Shown here in pieces: positions 1 to 8,940 of a stretch of DNA of 64,000 nt. How positions within the stretch are numbered: the stretch's first letter is position 1; each line of letters begins with the position of its first letter. Source of the DNA: Massilia phosphatilytica (GTDB lineage: Bacteria; Pseudomonadota; Gammaproteobacteria; Burkholderiales; Burkholderiaceae_D). The notes under the pieces are model-generated. The model did no database searches. It was not told the DNA's origin and worked only from the letters and a program-made list of their open reading frames with translations. The stretch covers positions 23,780 to 87,779 of the forward strand of contig NZ_PUIP01000023.1 of NCBI RefSeq assembly GCF_002968015.1, in the 5' to 3' direction. The position numbers and the translations under genes were made by a program.

Positions 1-335
1 GCGCCGTCGACGACGTGCGCATTGGTCAGCACCTCGCCGTCGCGCGACACGATGAAGCCGGAGCCGACGCCGCGCCGCACGCGCTCCGGTGTCTCGTCGG
101 GCGGGAGCGGCGGATGATCGCGCGGCAGCGGCTCGCCAAAGAAGCGCCGGAACAGCTCGCGCGTCTCCGCATCGTCACCATCGCGTTCGGCCACCTTGCG
201 CGTGGTGCGGATGTTGACGACGGCCGGGCCGGCTTTCTCGACCAGGGCACTGAAATCGGGCCCCACCTCGGCGGCGTGCGCGGCGCCGAGCACGCAGGCA
301 AAAAGAAGTGGAGACGCGTAACGGCAGGATGTCAT
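1..335 (-). CDS. HtrA/DegP-family periplasmic serine protease (partial, N-terminus only)
   Basis: The gene runs off the left edge, so only about 111 codons are visible. Translation from the ATG at 335 gives a signal peptide (core LLFACVLGAAHA), then GPAVVNI, which opens the Do/DegP protease domain. A charged linker follows, then GSGFIVSRDGEVLTNAHVV. In this family the His of TNAHVV is the first catalytic-triad residue; the Asp and Ser and any PDZ domains lie outside the window. Family members degrade or refold damaged periplasmic proteins. It starts 20 bases after the lectin-like gene and is probably the downstream part of the long minus-strand operon that begins at 8869. The family is clear, but the DegP, DegQ or DegS subtype cannot be decided. 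Confidence 0.8.
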   Translation of the reverse strand, partial: MTSCRYASPLLFACVLGAAHAAEVGPDFSALVEKAGPAVVNIRTTRKVAERDGDDAETRELFRRFFGEPLPRDHPPLPPDETPERVRRGVGSGFIVSRDGEVLTNAHVVDG

Positions 336-354
336 GGGCATCTCCACCAGCGGG

Positions 355-1050
355 TCAGTTGACGGCGAAGCAGTACAACAACCCCGCCCCACCGGTACTC
401 ACCAGGTTCTCCTGCCCGCAGCCGCGGCTCGCGTGCGCCGAGTTCCACGACGTGTTGCCGCCGCCGGTGCGGTCGAAGTGCCCCAGCTGCGTGGACGCAT
501 CGGCCGCGCTGCTCGTGTAGTTGCGGCACGTGTGGTCGGCCGCGTCGGCGAACGCGCGGCCATCCGGCGTCGATCCGGTGATGATGTCGTGCTCGTTCGA
601 CTTGTCGCCGAAGCCCTTCACCGGCTCGTTCTTTTCGGTGAAGACGGTGGCGCGGGTCAGGTTGTTGCCGAGGCGGGCCGCGTCCAGCGTGTCGCCGTGC
701 AGGTGCGCGACGTCGCGCGCGACGACGGCGCCGCGCGTGTTGTACCACGGGCCCTGGCCGATGCGGTCGCGCGCGTTGACGGCCGGCTGGCCCTCGGACG
801 CCTGCGTGCTGAGGTAGGCGTGCCACGTGCGGTTGCCGGCACCGACTGTCGTCGCCAGTTTCTGGCACTGGGCATCGGCGCCGGCGAGGCCGCCGAGGTT
901 ACCGCCCTTGCCCAGGCCTTCGCTCGTGACGAAGAAGCCGAGCGGTTTCGCCGGATCGGTCGAGCGTGCGGTCGATTGCTGGGCCGCCGCCGGCAGCAGG
1001 CTGGCGGCGAGAAGCGCGGCGGCGACGGCCGCGTGTTTCAGGTTGGTCAT
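355..1050 (-). CDS. Exported lectin-like (C-type lectin/endostatin-fold) protein
   Basis: A 231-residue protein with a signal peptide of about 24 residues ending in an Ala-rich cleavage site. The body carries FFVTSEGLGKGG, GADAQCQKLA, WHAYLST, NARDRIGQGPWYN and a C-terminal LYCFAVN. Four cysteines in the mature part could form two disulfides, which suits an exported protein. I recognise this pattern from bacterial proteins related to the C-type lectin/collagen NC10 fold, but the ligand is unknown. It follows the cytochrome c' gene by 1 base and precedes the HtrA gene by about 20, so all are likely co-transcribed. The gene is certain; the lectin-like assignment is a pattern-based inference. 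Confidence 0.72.
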   Translation of the reverse strand: MTNLKHAAVAAALLAASLLPAAAQQSTARSTDPAKPLGFFVTSEGLGKGGNLGGLAGADAQCQKLATTVGAGNRTWHAYLSTQASEGQPAVNARDRIGQGPWYNTRGAVVARDVAHLHGDTLDAARLGNNLTRATVFTEKNEPVKGFGDKSNEHDIITGSTPDGRAFADAADHTCRNYTSSAADASTQLGHFDRTGGGNTSWNSAHASRGCGQENLVSTGGAGLLYCFAVN

Positions 1051-1051
1051 A

Positions 1052-1519
1052 TCAGTCCTTGGCCTTGAAGTCGTCGTGGCAAGCCTTGCAGGTCCGGGTC
1101 AGCTTGCCGTACTGGGTCTTGATGGCGGCCGCGTCGCCGCCTGCCGCCAGCGAGGCCAGCTCATTGGCTTCCTTCGCGAAGCTCGCGCCCAGTTCACCGA
1201 AGTGCTTCGTGTCCTTGAATGCTTCCGGCTTGGCGCTCGTTTCGTGCCAGCCCTTGCCCTGCTCCGTGCCCGGCGCGAACAGCGCGCCTAGGCCCGAGTT
1301 GGCGACGGCGGCGATGGTGTTGGCGGCGCGCAGGACCTCGTCCTTGTTGTACTGGCCGTCCAGCGAGGCCTTGATGCGGCCAGAGTTCCAGGCCACGATC
1401 TGGAACGCCGACTGGCGCCACTTGATCAGGTTTTCCGGCTTCGGCCCCTGCTGGGCCAGGGCCGACGCCGATGCTGCAATCACGGCAAGAGCGACGAGGG
1501 TCTTGGTTCGCTTGTTCAT
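1052..1519 (-). CDS. Cytochrome c' (class II c-type cytochrome)
   Basis: A 155-residue protein with a cleavable signal peptide (ending ALAQQ) and a single C-terminal haem motif, CKACH, about 11 residues from the end. A C-terminal CXXCH on a roughly 130-residue helical domain is the hallmark of class II cytochrome c', a periplasmic haem protein that binds small gases such as NO or takes part in electron transfer. I chose the ATG at 1519 rather than the longer open frame because the hydrophobic signal sequence begins there. It is one of three small c-type cytochrome genes in this minus-strand operon, lying between the dienelactone hydrolase and lectin-like genes. Confidence 0.85.
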   Translation of the reverse strand: MNKRTKTLVALAVIAASASALAQQGPKPENLIKWRQSAFQIVAWNSGRIKASLDGQYNKDEVLRAANTIAAVANSGLGALFAPGTEQGKGWHETSAKPEAFKDTKHFGELGASFAKEANELASLAAGGDAAAIKTQYGKLTRTCKACHDDFKAKD

Positions 1520-1563
1520 TGTTTTCCTTTTGTTGGCGGGTGAAAGATGACGATGGCCGGACC

Positions 1564-2454
1564 TCAGGTGCGCAGGGTCCGGTCGAACAGGGCCAGCGTG
1601 CGTTGCCACGCGAGCCGCGCCGCCGCTTCGTCATAGCGCGGCGTCGTATCGTTGTTGAAGCCGTGTTCCACGCCCGGGTACACGTAGGCTTCGTGGCGGA
1701 TGCCGGACGATGTCAAGGCGGCCTCGTAGCCGGGCCACGCTTCCAGCAGGCGCACGTCGTTGCCGGCGTGGTGGACGAGGACCTGCGCCTTGATCCGCGC
1801 GACGTCCGCCGGCGCGGGCGCGGCGCCATAGAACGGCACGGCGGCGGCGAGATCGGGCAGCCGGGTCGCAAGCAGGTTCGCGATCCCGCCGCCGTAGCAG
1901 AAGCCGACGACGCCGACCTTGCCGTTCGTGCCGGGCAGCGTCTTCAATGCGCCGGCTGCGGCGACGAAGTCTTCGCGCGTCTTCGCCAGGTCCAGTTTCG
2001 GGAACAGGGCCCGGGCCTTGTCTTCGTCGCCGGGATAACCGCCCAGCGGGTACAAGGCGTCCGGCGCGAACGCGACGTAGCCGGCGAGCGCGAGTCGACG
2101 TGCGATGTCTTCGATGTGCGGGTTCAGGCCGCGGTTCTCGTGCACCACCAGCACGGCGCCCGACTTGCCCTGCGCCGCAGCCGGGCGCACGAGGTAGCCG
2201 TGCACCTTGCCGTTGCCGTCCGGGGATGGGAAGTCGACGCGGCTGCCCACGATGCGGGCATCTAGCGGTGCGACCTGCTGCGCCTGGGCGAAGTTCGGGC
2301 TGAGCGCCGCGAGCAGCGCTTCCGCCGACAACGCGCCGGCCGCGACCTTGCCGGCCGATTGCAGGAAGCCCCGGCGGCTCAAGTCGCCGTGCACGTATTT
2401 GTCGAACAGCTGCAGTACCTGCGGGTCGAAATCCTTCGCAGTCTTGCGGGTCAT
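1564..2454 (-). CDS. Dienelactone hydrolase family protein, Tat-exported
   Basis: A 296-residue alpha/beta hydrolase. The N-terminus carries a twin-arginine motif (SRRGFLQSAG) followed by a hydrophobic stretch, so the folded enzyme is probably exported by Tat. The catalytic triad is visible: nucleophile Cys in GFCYGGG, Asp in HAGNDVR and His in VEHGFNN, the usual Cys-Asp-His set of dienelactone hydrolases. Family members open lactone rings, for example dienelactone in chloroaromatic degradation, but many homologues act on other esters. The start overlaps the stop of the SMP-30 gene by four bases (ATGA), indicating translational coupling. Two neighbouring lactone-type hydrolases suggest a shared lactone-like substrate, which is inference. 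Confidence 0.85.
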   Translation of the reverse strand: MTRKTAKDFDPQVLQLFDKYVHGDLSRRGFLQSAGKVAAGALSAEALLAALSPNFAQAQQVAPLDARIVGSRVDFPSPDGNGKVHGYLVRPAAAQGKSGAVLVVHENRGLNPHIEDIARRLALAGYVAFAPDALYPLGGYPGDEDKARALFPKLDLAKTREDFVAAAGALKTLPGTNGKVGVVGFCYGGGIANLLATRLPDLAAAVPFYGAAPAPADVARIKAQVLVHHAGNDVRLLEAWPGYEAALTSSGIRHEAYVYPGVEHGFNNDTTPRYDEAAARLAWQRTLALFDRTLRT

Positions 2455-3401
2455 TTTGCGCGCCCCTCGTAACCCTGGGCCAGCAGCGCGATCTTGTAGG
2501 CGGCGCCGCGGCCGACGACGTACAGCGTGTGCTTGCCCGGTCCGGAAAACGCGAGGTTCTGCGGCTTCTTCGGCAGCGCGATCACGCCCAGCGCATCGCC
2601 GCGCGGGCCGAACACTTCGATGCCGGCGTTCGATGCGACGTACAGGCGCCCTGCGCCGTCCACCGCGAGGCCGTCGGCGCCGCTGGACCAGCCGTTGTCG
2701 CCCTTGCTCCAGCCCGCGAGGCGGGCAAAGTCGCGGCGCTTGCCGACCGTGCCGTCCGGTGCCACGTCGTACGCAAGCACGTGCTCGCCCTGGGTGTTGG
2801 CCACGTACAGTGTCTTCTCGTCGGGGCTCAGCTGGATGCCGTTCGGTCGCTCGATGTCGGCCGCCACGCGTTCCAGCTTGCCCGACGCCGGGATGCGGTA
2901 AACGGCCGGCCTGGCCACGGCGTGCGCATGCTGGCCGGTCTTCGCACCCGGCGGCGCGCAGGAATCCGTGAAATAGACGTTGCCGTTGCGGCCGACCACG
3001 AGGTCGTTCGGGCGGCCGAACGGCAGGCCGTCCCACTGGTCGGCCAGCGTACGCGCCTTGTCCGCCGGCGCGACGATGCCGACGCGCGGCTCGCGTACCT
3101 GCACGGCGTACAGCGCGCCACCCGCGCCAAAGCCCAGGCCATTCGAGCCGTTACTGTTGTCGAGGTAAGTCGACGTCGCACCATCCGCGCCGATGCGTGT
3201 GATGCGGTTGGCCGTCGTCTCCGTGAAGATCAGGCTCCCGTCGGCCAGCGCCAGCGGGCCCTCGGTGCCGTCGAAGCCCTCCTTGATCAATTCGATCTTC
3301 GTGCCCGCTGCGGCGACGCCCGGGATGGCCGTCGCGATGGTGTCCTGTGCCTGGGCCAGGCCGGCGACGAGCGCCAGTACGGCGATGGTGATCGCTTTCA
3401 T
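2451..3401 (-). CDS. SMP-30/gluconolactonase-family exported lactonase
   Basis: A 316-residue protein with a clear signal peptide (ending LAQAQ) and a six-bladed beta-propeller of the SMP-30/gluconolactonase/LRE family. Metal-site residues typical of the family are present: Glu in GTEGPLAL, Asn in RPNGIQLSP and Asp in GADGLAVDG; RPNDLVVG carries the substrate-side Asn. Such enzymes hydrolyse sugar lactones or related esters using a divalent cation. The signal peptide places it in the periplasm, unlike the cytosolic members. It sits 10 bases downstream of the peroxiredoxin gene and overlaps the hydrolase gene by four bases. The substrate is unknown. Confidence 0.87.
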   Translation of the reverse strand: MKAITIAVLALVAGLAQAQDTIATAIPGVAAAGTKIELIKEGFDGTEGPLALADGSLIFTETTANRITRIGADGATSTYLDNSNGSNGLGFGAGGALYAVQVREPRVGIVAPADKARTLADQWDGLPFGRPNDLVVGRNGNVYFTDSCAPPGAKTGQHAHAVARPAVYRIPASGKLERVAADIERPNGIQLSPDEKTLYVANTQGEHVLAYDVAPDGTVGKRRDFARLAGWSKGDNGWSSGADGLAVDGAGRLYVASNAGIEVFGPRGDALGVIALPKKPQNLAFSGPGKHTLYVVGRGAAYKIALLAQGYEGRAK

Positions 3402-3411
3402 GCGTTCCTCC

Positions 3412-3987
3412 TCAGTTGGCTGCGGCCAGCTTTTGCACGGCCTGCAGCGCCTGTTCGACGTTCGCGCCTGGCGCGAGCCCGCCCACCACGGCCGCGACCT
3501 TGCCGTTCGGTGTCACGATGAACGTGGTGCGTTCGGCGAAGCCGTGGTCAATGTCGATGCCGCGCGTGTCCTTGCGGCCCGGGGCCGCGTCCTTCACGAC
3601 CAGGTCGTAGGACTTCGCGATGCGGCCGTCCGCATCCGACGCGACGGCGATCTTGCCGGCGCAGTACTCCGGATCGGCCGAGAAGTCGTTGAGGCGCGCG
3701 ATGCTGTCCAGCGACACGCCGACGATGCTCGCGCCGACGGCGGCGAACTTTTCCTGGTTGACGGCGAACGCGTGCGCCTGCGCATTGCAGCCGCCCGTGT
3801 AGGCCGACGGATAGAAATAGACGACCACGGGGCCCTTCTTCAGCGCATCCTTGAGCGAATAGCCGAAGGCCTTGCCGGCCTGCGACGCCTGCGTCTTGAA
3901 GTCCGGGGCGCTGTCGCCCTCCTTCAGCGCGGCCGCGGCGGGCAGCGCGATCGATGCGGCCAGTGCGGCCGCCACCAACAATTTCAT
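3412..3987 (-). CDS. Periplasmic peroxiredoxin (AhpC/TSA, BCP-like)
   Basis: A protein of about 190 residues with a signal peptide (ending PAAAALKEGD) and a thioredoxin-fold peroxiredoxin domain. The peroxidatic site reads PSAYTGGC, fitting the PxxxTxxC motif, and a second cysteine in DPEYCAGK could be the resolving residue. It should reduce peroxides in the periplasm, sensible beside several haem proteins. Two adjacent ATG codons (3990 and 3987) are possible. I chose 3987 because an AGGAG element lies five bases before it; starting at 3990 would give an ATGA overlap with the cytochrome gene. It belongs to the minus-strand operon. Confidence 0.85.
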   Translation of the reverse strand: MKLLVAAALAASIALPAAAALKEGDSAPDFKTQASQAGKAFGYSLKDALKKGPVVVYFYPSAYTGGCNAQAHAFAVNQEKFAAVGASIVGVSLDSIARLNDFSADPEYCAGKIAVASDADGRIAKSYDLVVKDAAPGRKDTRGIDIDHGFAERTTFIVTPNGKVAAVVGGLAPGANVEQALQAVQKLAAAN

Positions 3988-4580
3988 CATCTCTCCTGTA
4001 TCCCCGATAAGTAATGCGCCAATACGTCGATCTCGGCGTCCGTCAGTCCCTTCGTGGCCTCGTTCATCGCGCCGCCCGGGCTGTTCCTGCGTTCGCCGCT
4101 GCGCCACGCCAGCAACTGGTTGCGCAGGTACTTCACGTCCTGCCCGCCGATCACGGGGAACGCCGCGTTGCCGTTACCCTTGCCCTGCGCACCGTGGCAG
4201 GCCGCGCACGCTGCGAACAGCCGCTGCGCCGTTTGGGTGTCGGCGTGCGTCGGCTCGCCGCGCATCGCCGACAATCCACCGTAGTACGCGGCGATGTCGG
4301 CGAGGTCCGCTTCTTCCAGACTCTTCGCCATGATCATCATGGTGTCGTGCTTGCGCGCGCCGCTGCGGAAGTCCTGCAACTGCTTGACGATGTACGCCGG
4401 ATACTGGCCGGCCAGCCGGGCGAACTTCCCGTCCTGGCCATTGCCGTTGCCGTCGGCGCCATGGCATTCCTGGCAGCGCTCCGATTCCGACTTGATGCGG
4501 CCCGCTTCGACATTGCCCGCCCACGCCGCGAGCGGCAGGGCAAGTACAAGGCATACGCACGCGTTCTTCAGTGTCTTCAA
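3987..4580 (-). CDS. Dihaem cytochrome c4-type protein (TTG start)
   Basis: A 197-residue protein with a signal peptide and two tandem class I cytochrome c domains. The haem motifs are CQECH near residue 36 and CAACH near residue 125. Methionine ligands are probably in the MMIMAK and GGAMNEA regions. Cytochromes c4 are periplasmic or membrane-associated electron carriers. The only start that keeps the signal peptide intact is TTG at 4580, an unusual codon among these neighbours. It lies between another small cytochrome gene (10 bases upstream) and the peroxiredoxin, whose start abuts its stop. Confidence 0.87.
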   Translation of the reverse strand: MKTLKNACVCLVLALPLAAWAGNVEAGRIKSESERCQECHGADGNGNGQDGKFARLAGQYPAYIVKQLQDFRSGARKHDTMMIMAKSLEEADLADIAAYYGGLSAMRGEPTHADTQTAQRLFAACAACHGAQGKGNGNAAFPVIGGQDVKYLRNQLLAWRSGERRNSPGGAMNEATKGLTDAEIDVLAHYLSGIQER

Positions 4581-4589
4581 ACGCGACGC

Positions 4590-4970
4590 CTACTCTTTCT
4601 TGTAAAACGTGTGGCACGTCTTGCAGGTGCGCGACAGCGTGGTGGCGGCATCGGTCGCCTTGTCGAAGTCGTTGGACGTGACGGCGTTGACGATCGTGAG
4701 GGTCAGCTCGCGGCTCTTTTTCGTCAGGTCGACCGCGTTGGCGGCGTCGCCCTTCTGCACGAAATAGGTTTCCACGGTGTCGAACATGGTGTTCATGGAC
4801 TTCGCATCCGCGATGGCGGCTTTGCCGTCCTTGAGGGCGATGTTCGATGCGAGACTCTTGTTCGTATCGTCGATGTTCTGCATCAGGTCCGTGTCGAGCT
4901 CCACGGCGGCGAGCGCGAGGCCGGCGCTGACGGATAGCACGGCGCCGAAGGCGATCAGTTTTCTCTGCAT
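4590..4970 (-). CDS. Small cytochrome c'-like protein with C-terminal CXXCH
   Basis: A 126-residue exported protein with a signal peptide ending near LALAAVE. The mature part is about 105 residues, mostly helical and charged, with one CKTCH motif nine residues before the C-terminus. This resembles a shortened cytochrome c'. The start ATG at 4970 was preferred because it opens directly into the hydrophobic signal. It follows the DUF1501 gene by about 60 bases and precedes the dihaem cytochrome gene by 10. Probably a periplasmic electron carrier serving the two large proteins upstream; its partner is not identifiable from sequence. Confidence 0.78.
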   Translation of the reverse strand: MQRKLIAFGAVLSVSAGLALAAVELDTDLMQNIDDTNKSLASNIALKDGKAAIADAKSMNTMFDTVETYFVQKGDAANAVDLTKKSRELTLTIVNAVTSNDFDKATDAATTLSRTCKTCHTFYKKE

Positions 4971-5032
4971 GTGTTTCGTTTCTCTTTCCGCTTGCGCCCC
5001 CGGGGACGCATCCCGGGGGGTGGTGCTGTCGC

Positions 5033-6484
5033 TTACGCGAGGATCTCCTTGATGACCTTCCCGTACACGACGGTCGGACGTTCGGACCGGCCGTTGTTGA
5101 GGAAGGTAGTCTTCAGGTGGTCGAGGCCCATCAGCTGCAGCACGGTGGCGTGCAGGTCGTACGTGTCGACGGCCTTGTCCTTGTCGGCCACCTGCAGGCC
5201 CACCTCGTCCGTCTCGCCGTACGTGTAGCCGGCTTTCAGGCCGCCGCCCGCCATCCACTGCGTGTAGCCCCACGGGTTGTGGTCGCGGCCCGTGCCGCTC
5301 TCGCCCCACGACGTGCGGCCGAACTCCGATGCCCACACGACGAGGGTCGTGTCGAGCAGGCCGCGTTCCTTCAGGTCGTGCAGCAGGCCGGCGATCGGCT
5401 TGTCGACCATGCGCGCCATCACGCCGTGGTTCTCATCCAGCTCGCTGTGCGCGTCCCAGCTCTGGCGGTCGGATTCGACGCCTTCCGGATAGCCGGACAC
5501 CACCTGCACGAAGCGCACACCGTTCTCGACGAGGCGGCGCGCCCGCAGCAGCACTTCGCCGTAGCTCTGGCTGACCTTGTCGTTCAGGCCATACAGCTCC
5601 TTCGTCGCGGCGGATTCCTTGCTGATGTCGACGGCGGCCGGCGCGGCGACCTGCATGCGGTCGGCCAGCTCGTACGAGCGCAGGCGCGCACGCAGCTCGG
5701 TGTCGTTCGGGTAGCGCTGTGCCCCCAGGTTGTTCAGCTGCTTCAGCAGGTCGAGCGACGAACGCTGCTGCGCCGCGCTGCGCAGTTCCGGACGCTCGAG
5801 GTACAGGATCGGCGAATCGCCCGGACGGAAGGCCGTGCCCTGGTAGACGGCGGGCAGGAAGCCCGAGCTCCAGTTGACGGAGCCGGCCGACGGTTCGCGG
5901 TCGCCGTTGTACAGCACGACGTACGGCGGCAGGTCGGGGTTGGCGGCGCCGAGCGCGTAGCTGATCCAGGCGCCCAGCGACGGACGGCCCGGGTTCAGGT
6001 CGCCCGTGTTCAGCTTGAGGATCGAGATGTCGTGCGTGGCGCCGATCGTCGTGCTGGACTTGATGAAGGTGATCTTGTCCGCGTGCTGGGCCAGGTTCGG
6101 CAGCAGGCTCGAAAACCAGGCGCCGCTTTCGCCGTACTGCTTCCAGGTGCGCTCCTTCGATACGTACAGCTTGCCCACGCCGCCCTGCGTCGACGTCTTG
6201 ATCCCCTTCAGGAACGACGCCGGCACGGGCTGGCCCGCGAGCTTCTGCAGGTCCGGCTTGTAGTCGTACAGGTCCAGCGTGCTGGGGGCGCCGTTCTGGT
6301 GCAGCCAGATGACGGACTTGATCTTGGCCGGGAAGTGCGGCGTCTTGGCCGCGAGCGGGTCGATCAGTTCGGCGGCCGTGGCGGCGGACAGCAGGCCGCC
6401 GCCGGGCAGCAGGCCGGTCAGGGCGCCGGCGCCGAGGCCGAGGCCGGATTTGATCAGGAAGTCCCGACGTGAATTGATGCTCAT
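5033..6484 (-). CDS. DUF1501 domain protein, Tat-exported
   Basis: A 483-residue protein beginning with a twin-arginine signal (NSRRDFLIKSG) and continuing as a DUF1501 domain, related to the alkaline phosphatase/sulfatase superfamily. Features seen include WLHQNGAPSTLDLYDYKP, SSTTIGATHDISIL, WDAHSELDENHG, VVWASEFGRTSWGE and GRDHNP. DUF1501 proteins are abundant in Planctomycetes and nearly always paired with a DUF1549/DUF1553 protein, as here (27 bases downstream of it). No enzymatic activity is established for the family, to my knowledge. Tat export suggests it folds, perhaps with a metal, in the cytoplasm. Confidence 0.88.
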   Translation of the reverse strand: MSINSRRDFLIKSGLGLGAGALTGLLPGGGLLSAATAAELIDPLAAKTPHFPAKIKSVIWLHQNGAPSTLDLYDYKPDLQKLAGQPVPASFLKGIKTSTQGGVGKLYVSKERTWKQYGESGAWFSSLLPNLAQHADKITFIKSSTTIGATHDISILKLNTGDLNPGRPSLGAWISYALGAANPDLPPYVVLYNGDREPSAGSVNWSSGFLPAVYQGTAFRPGDSPILYLERPELRSAAQQRSSLDLLKQLNNLGAQRYPNDTELRARLRSYELADRMQVAAPAAVDISKESAATKELYGLNDKVSQSYGEVLLRARRLVENGVRFVQVVSGYPEGVESDRQSWDAHSELDENHGVMARMVDKPIAGLLHDLKERGLLDTTLVVWASEFGRTSWGESGTGRDHNPWGYTQWMAGGGLKAGYTYGETDEVGLQVADKDKAVDTYDLHATVLQLMGLDHLKTTFLNNGRSERPTVVYGKVIKEILA

Positions 6485-6511
6485 GATGTTCCCTTTTTCT
6501 TGTGCTGATAG

Positions 6512-8869
6512 TTAGAAGCGATACGCGAAATCGTTCGAGTTGGCGACGGCGTGCACGAGGTCGACGAAGGCGGCGGTGCGCACGGGGTCGATCTTCTTCG
6601 CATCCTTCAGGCCACTCGGCACGGCAACCTCGAACTGGCCGCTGGCCGCCTTCTCGCGGATGGCGATTTGCTCCTGTGCCAGGAAGCTCTTGAGCGCGGC
6701 CCGTTCGGTCTTGCTGGGCTCGCGCGAGAACAGGATCTCGTAGACCCGGTTGAGCTGGGCGTCCTCGTTGTTGCCTGCCTCGTTGATCACGCGGCCGGCC
6801 AGCGCCTGGCTCCACTCGAACACGATGTCGCTGTTGAACATCGTCAGCGCCTGCAGCGGCGTCGTCGTCACGTCACGCTTGTGGTGCGGGTTGTTCGGGT
6901 TGGCCGGATCGAAGTTCTGGGTGATCGGATACGGGTAGCTGCGGCGCGTGAACACGTACAGGCTGCGGCGGTACCAGTCTTCCTTGTTGTCGGAGACGGT
7001 CCAGGCGCGGTTGCCGGCGAAGTCGCGTGACTTGCCGCCGCCGTCGCCCTTCTTCAGCACCGGCGGGAACACGGACGGGCCGCCCACCTTGTCGACCAGC
7101 AGGCCCGATGCGTACAGCAGCGAGTCGCGGATCTCTTCCGCTTCCAGGCGCTTGCGCGGATACACGGCCAGCAGCTCGTTCTTCGGATCGACCTTCTGCA
7201 CGTCCGGACGCTCGTTCGACGCCTGGCGGTACGTGGACGACAGCAGGATCTCGCGGTGCAGTCCTTTCACGTTCCAGCCGTTCTTGACGAAGTCGGTGGC
7301 CAGGTGGTCCAGCAGTTCCGGGTGCGTCGGCTTGGCGCCGGCGCGGCCGAAGTCGGCGACGGTGGCGACGATGCCCTTGTCGAAGTACTGCGCCCACACG
7401 CGGTTGGCGTACACACGGGCCGTCAGCGGATTGCCCTCGCTGCTGACCCACTTGGCCAGCGCCGTGCGGCGGCCGGACGATTTATCCGTCGGCTGGATGT
7501 CCAGCTTGACGTCCTTGCCGCCCCACAGCGCGGGGATGCCCGGTTCGACGGCCTCCAGCGGTTTCTCGTGGATGCCGGTGAAGCGCACGCGAGTCTCCGG
7601 CACGTCCTTGTTCGTCAGCTCGAACGCGGTGGTGTACGTGGCCGAGCCCTTGGCCGGACGCAGTTTGTCGAACTTCTTCAGCTGTTCCTGCAGCGACTTG
7701 TACTCTTCATACTTGGCGACGTTCTCCGGCTTGAAGTCGGCACGGTCCTTTTCCTCGGCCGTGCGCTTCAGGAAGGCGATGATCTCCTGGTCCGACGCGA
7801 CCGACTGCTTGCGCCAGTTGACCCAGCGGTCCAGCGCGTTCCAGTCCTTCTCCGGCTTGAAGATCGATTCGCGGCTGTCGCTCAGGTAGCGCTCGTTGTA
7901 GTACTCGCGGCCTTCGGCGCGGACGGTGTCGAGGATCGTCTTCATCTTCGCGCGGATGTCCTTGGTCGCCTCGTTGTACGCGGCCTGCTGCTTCTGGAAC
8001 TCCTTGTCGAATTCGGTCTCGGAACCCTTGGCCAGCGGCGTCTTTTCGTTGACCGACGTGTTGGCGAAGAAGGCCTGCAGCTGGAAGTATTCCTTCTGGC
8101 TGACCTTGTCCATCTTGTGGTTGTGGCAGCGCGCGCAGCCGATGGTGGACGCCAGGAAGGTCTCGCCGACCAGGTCCGTCATGTCCGTCTCGATCTGGTA
8201 TTTGCGCTGGACGAGGTCGCGCGAGTTGAAATTGTCCGGGTAGCCGGCCAGGAATCCCGTCGCGATGCGCGCTTCCTGGCTGTCCGGCCACAGCTCGTCG
8301 CCGGCCAGCTGCTCCTGGATGAAGCGGTTGAACGGCTTGTCCGTGTTGAACGCGGTGATCACGTAGTCGCGGTAGCGCCAGTTGTTCGGACGGGTGTTAT
8401 CGTTCTGGAAGCCGGTGCTGTCGGCGTAGCGCGCGAGGTCCAGCCAGCGGCGCGCCTGGCGTTCGCCGAAGTGGTGCGAGGCCAGCAGGCGGTCGACCAG
8501 CTTTTCGTACGCGTCGGGCGACTTGTCGTTCTCGAACGCCTTCACTTCCTCGGGCGTCGGCAGGATGCCCCAGGTGTCGAGCGTGGCGCGGCGGATGAAG
8601 GTGGCGCGGTCCGCTTCGGGCGACGGCTTGATGCCCTTGGCTTCCAGCTTCGCGAGCACGTAGGCGTCGACGGGCGTGCGTACCCATTTCTTTTGCTTGA
8701 CCGTGGGCTCGGCCGGCGCGACGGCCGGCGTGTAGGCCCATGCTTTGGACGCGGCGGCGGCCGGCGCGTCCTTCGCCGGCACAACTGCCGGCTTGTCCTG
8801 GTCCGCGGCGGAGACGACCGCCGCTGCGAAGCTCAAGGCGACGGCAAGATACAAAGCCTTGCTTTTCAT
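6512..8869 (-). CDS. DUF1549/DUF1553 protein with c-type haem motif (planctomycete-type)
   Basis: A 785-residue exported protein. It has a signal peptide, then a DUF1549 (PSCyt2) domain over roughly residues 55-270, with a haem motif CARCH near residue 243, then a charged linker, then a DUF1553 (PSD1) domain over about residues 440-720 with conserved stretches such as ARVYANRVW, TYRQASNERP and FTRRSYPYP. Such proteins are typical of Planctomycetes and related phyla and act as presumed redox partners of DUF1501 proteins; the substrate is unknown. This is the first gene of the long minus-strand operon and has a good sigma-54 promoter about 70 bases upstream of its ATG. Confidence 0.88.
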   Translation of the reverse strand: MKSKALYLAVALSFAAAVVSAADQDKPAVVPAKDAPAAAASKAWAYTPAVAPAEPTVKQKKWVRTPVDAYVLAKLEAKGIKPSPEADRATFIRRATLDTWGILPTPEEVKAFENDKSPDAYEKLVDRLLASHHFGERQARRWLDLARYADSTGFQNDNTRPNNWRYRDYVITAFNTDKPFNRFIQEQLAGDELWPDSQEARIATGFLAGYPDNFNSRDLVQRKYQIETDMTDLVGETFLASTIGCARCHNHKMDKVSQKEYFQLQAFFANTSVNEKTPLAKGSETEFDKEFQKQQAAYNEATKDIRAKMKTILDTVRAEGREYYNERYLSDSRESIFKPEKDWNALDRWVNWRKQSVASDQEIIAFLKRTAEEKDRADFKPENVAKYEEYKSLQEQLKKFDKLRPAKGSATYTTAFELTNKDVPETRVRFTGIHEKPLEAVEPGIPALWGGKDVKLDIQPTDKSSGRRTALAKWVSSEGNPLTARVYANRVWAQYFDKGIVATVADFGRAGAKPTHPELLDHLATDFVKNGWNVKGLHREILLSSTYRQASNERPDVQKVDPKNELLAVYPRKRLEAEEIRDSLLYASGLLVDKVGGPSVFPPVLKKGDGGGKSRDFAGNRAWTVSDNKEDWYRRSLYVFTRRSYPYPITQNFDPANPNNPHHKRDVTTTPLQALTMFNSDIVFEWSQALAGRVINEAGNNEDAQLNRVYEILFSREPSKTERAALKSFLAQEQIAIREKAASGQFEVAVPSGLKDAKKIDPVRTAAFVDLVHAVANSNDFAYRF

Positions 8870-8940
8870 TTGACTGACTCCCTCATTGGTTCATCCGATC
8901 CTAAAAGTTGATGCGCCTGGTGGTGGCCTGCCTCTCTCTT

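Noticed and set aside
7256..8911. 551-codon plus-strand frame opposite the DUF1549 gene
   Set aside because: No recognisable domain; the minus-strand product has signal peptide, CXXCH and both DUF domains.
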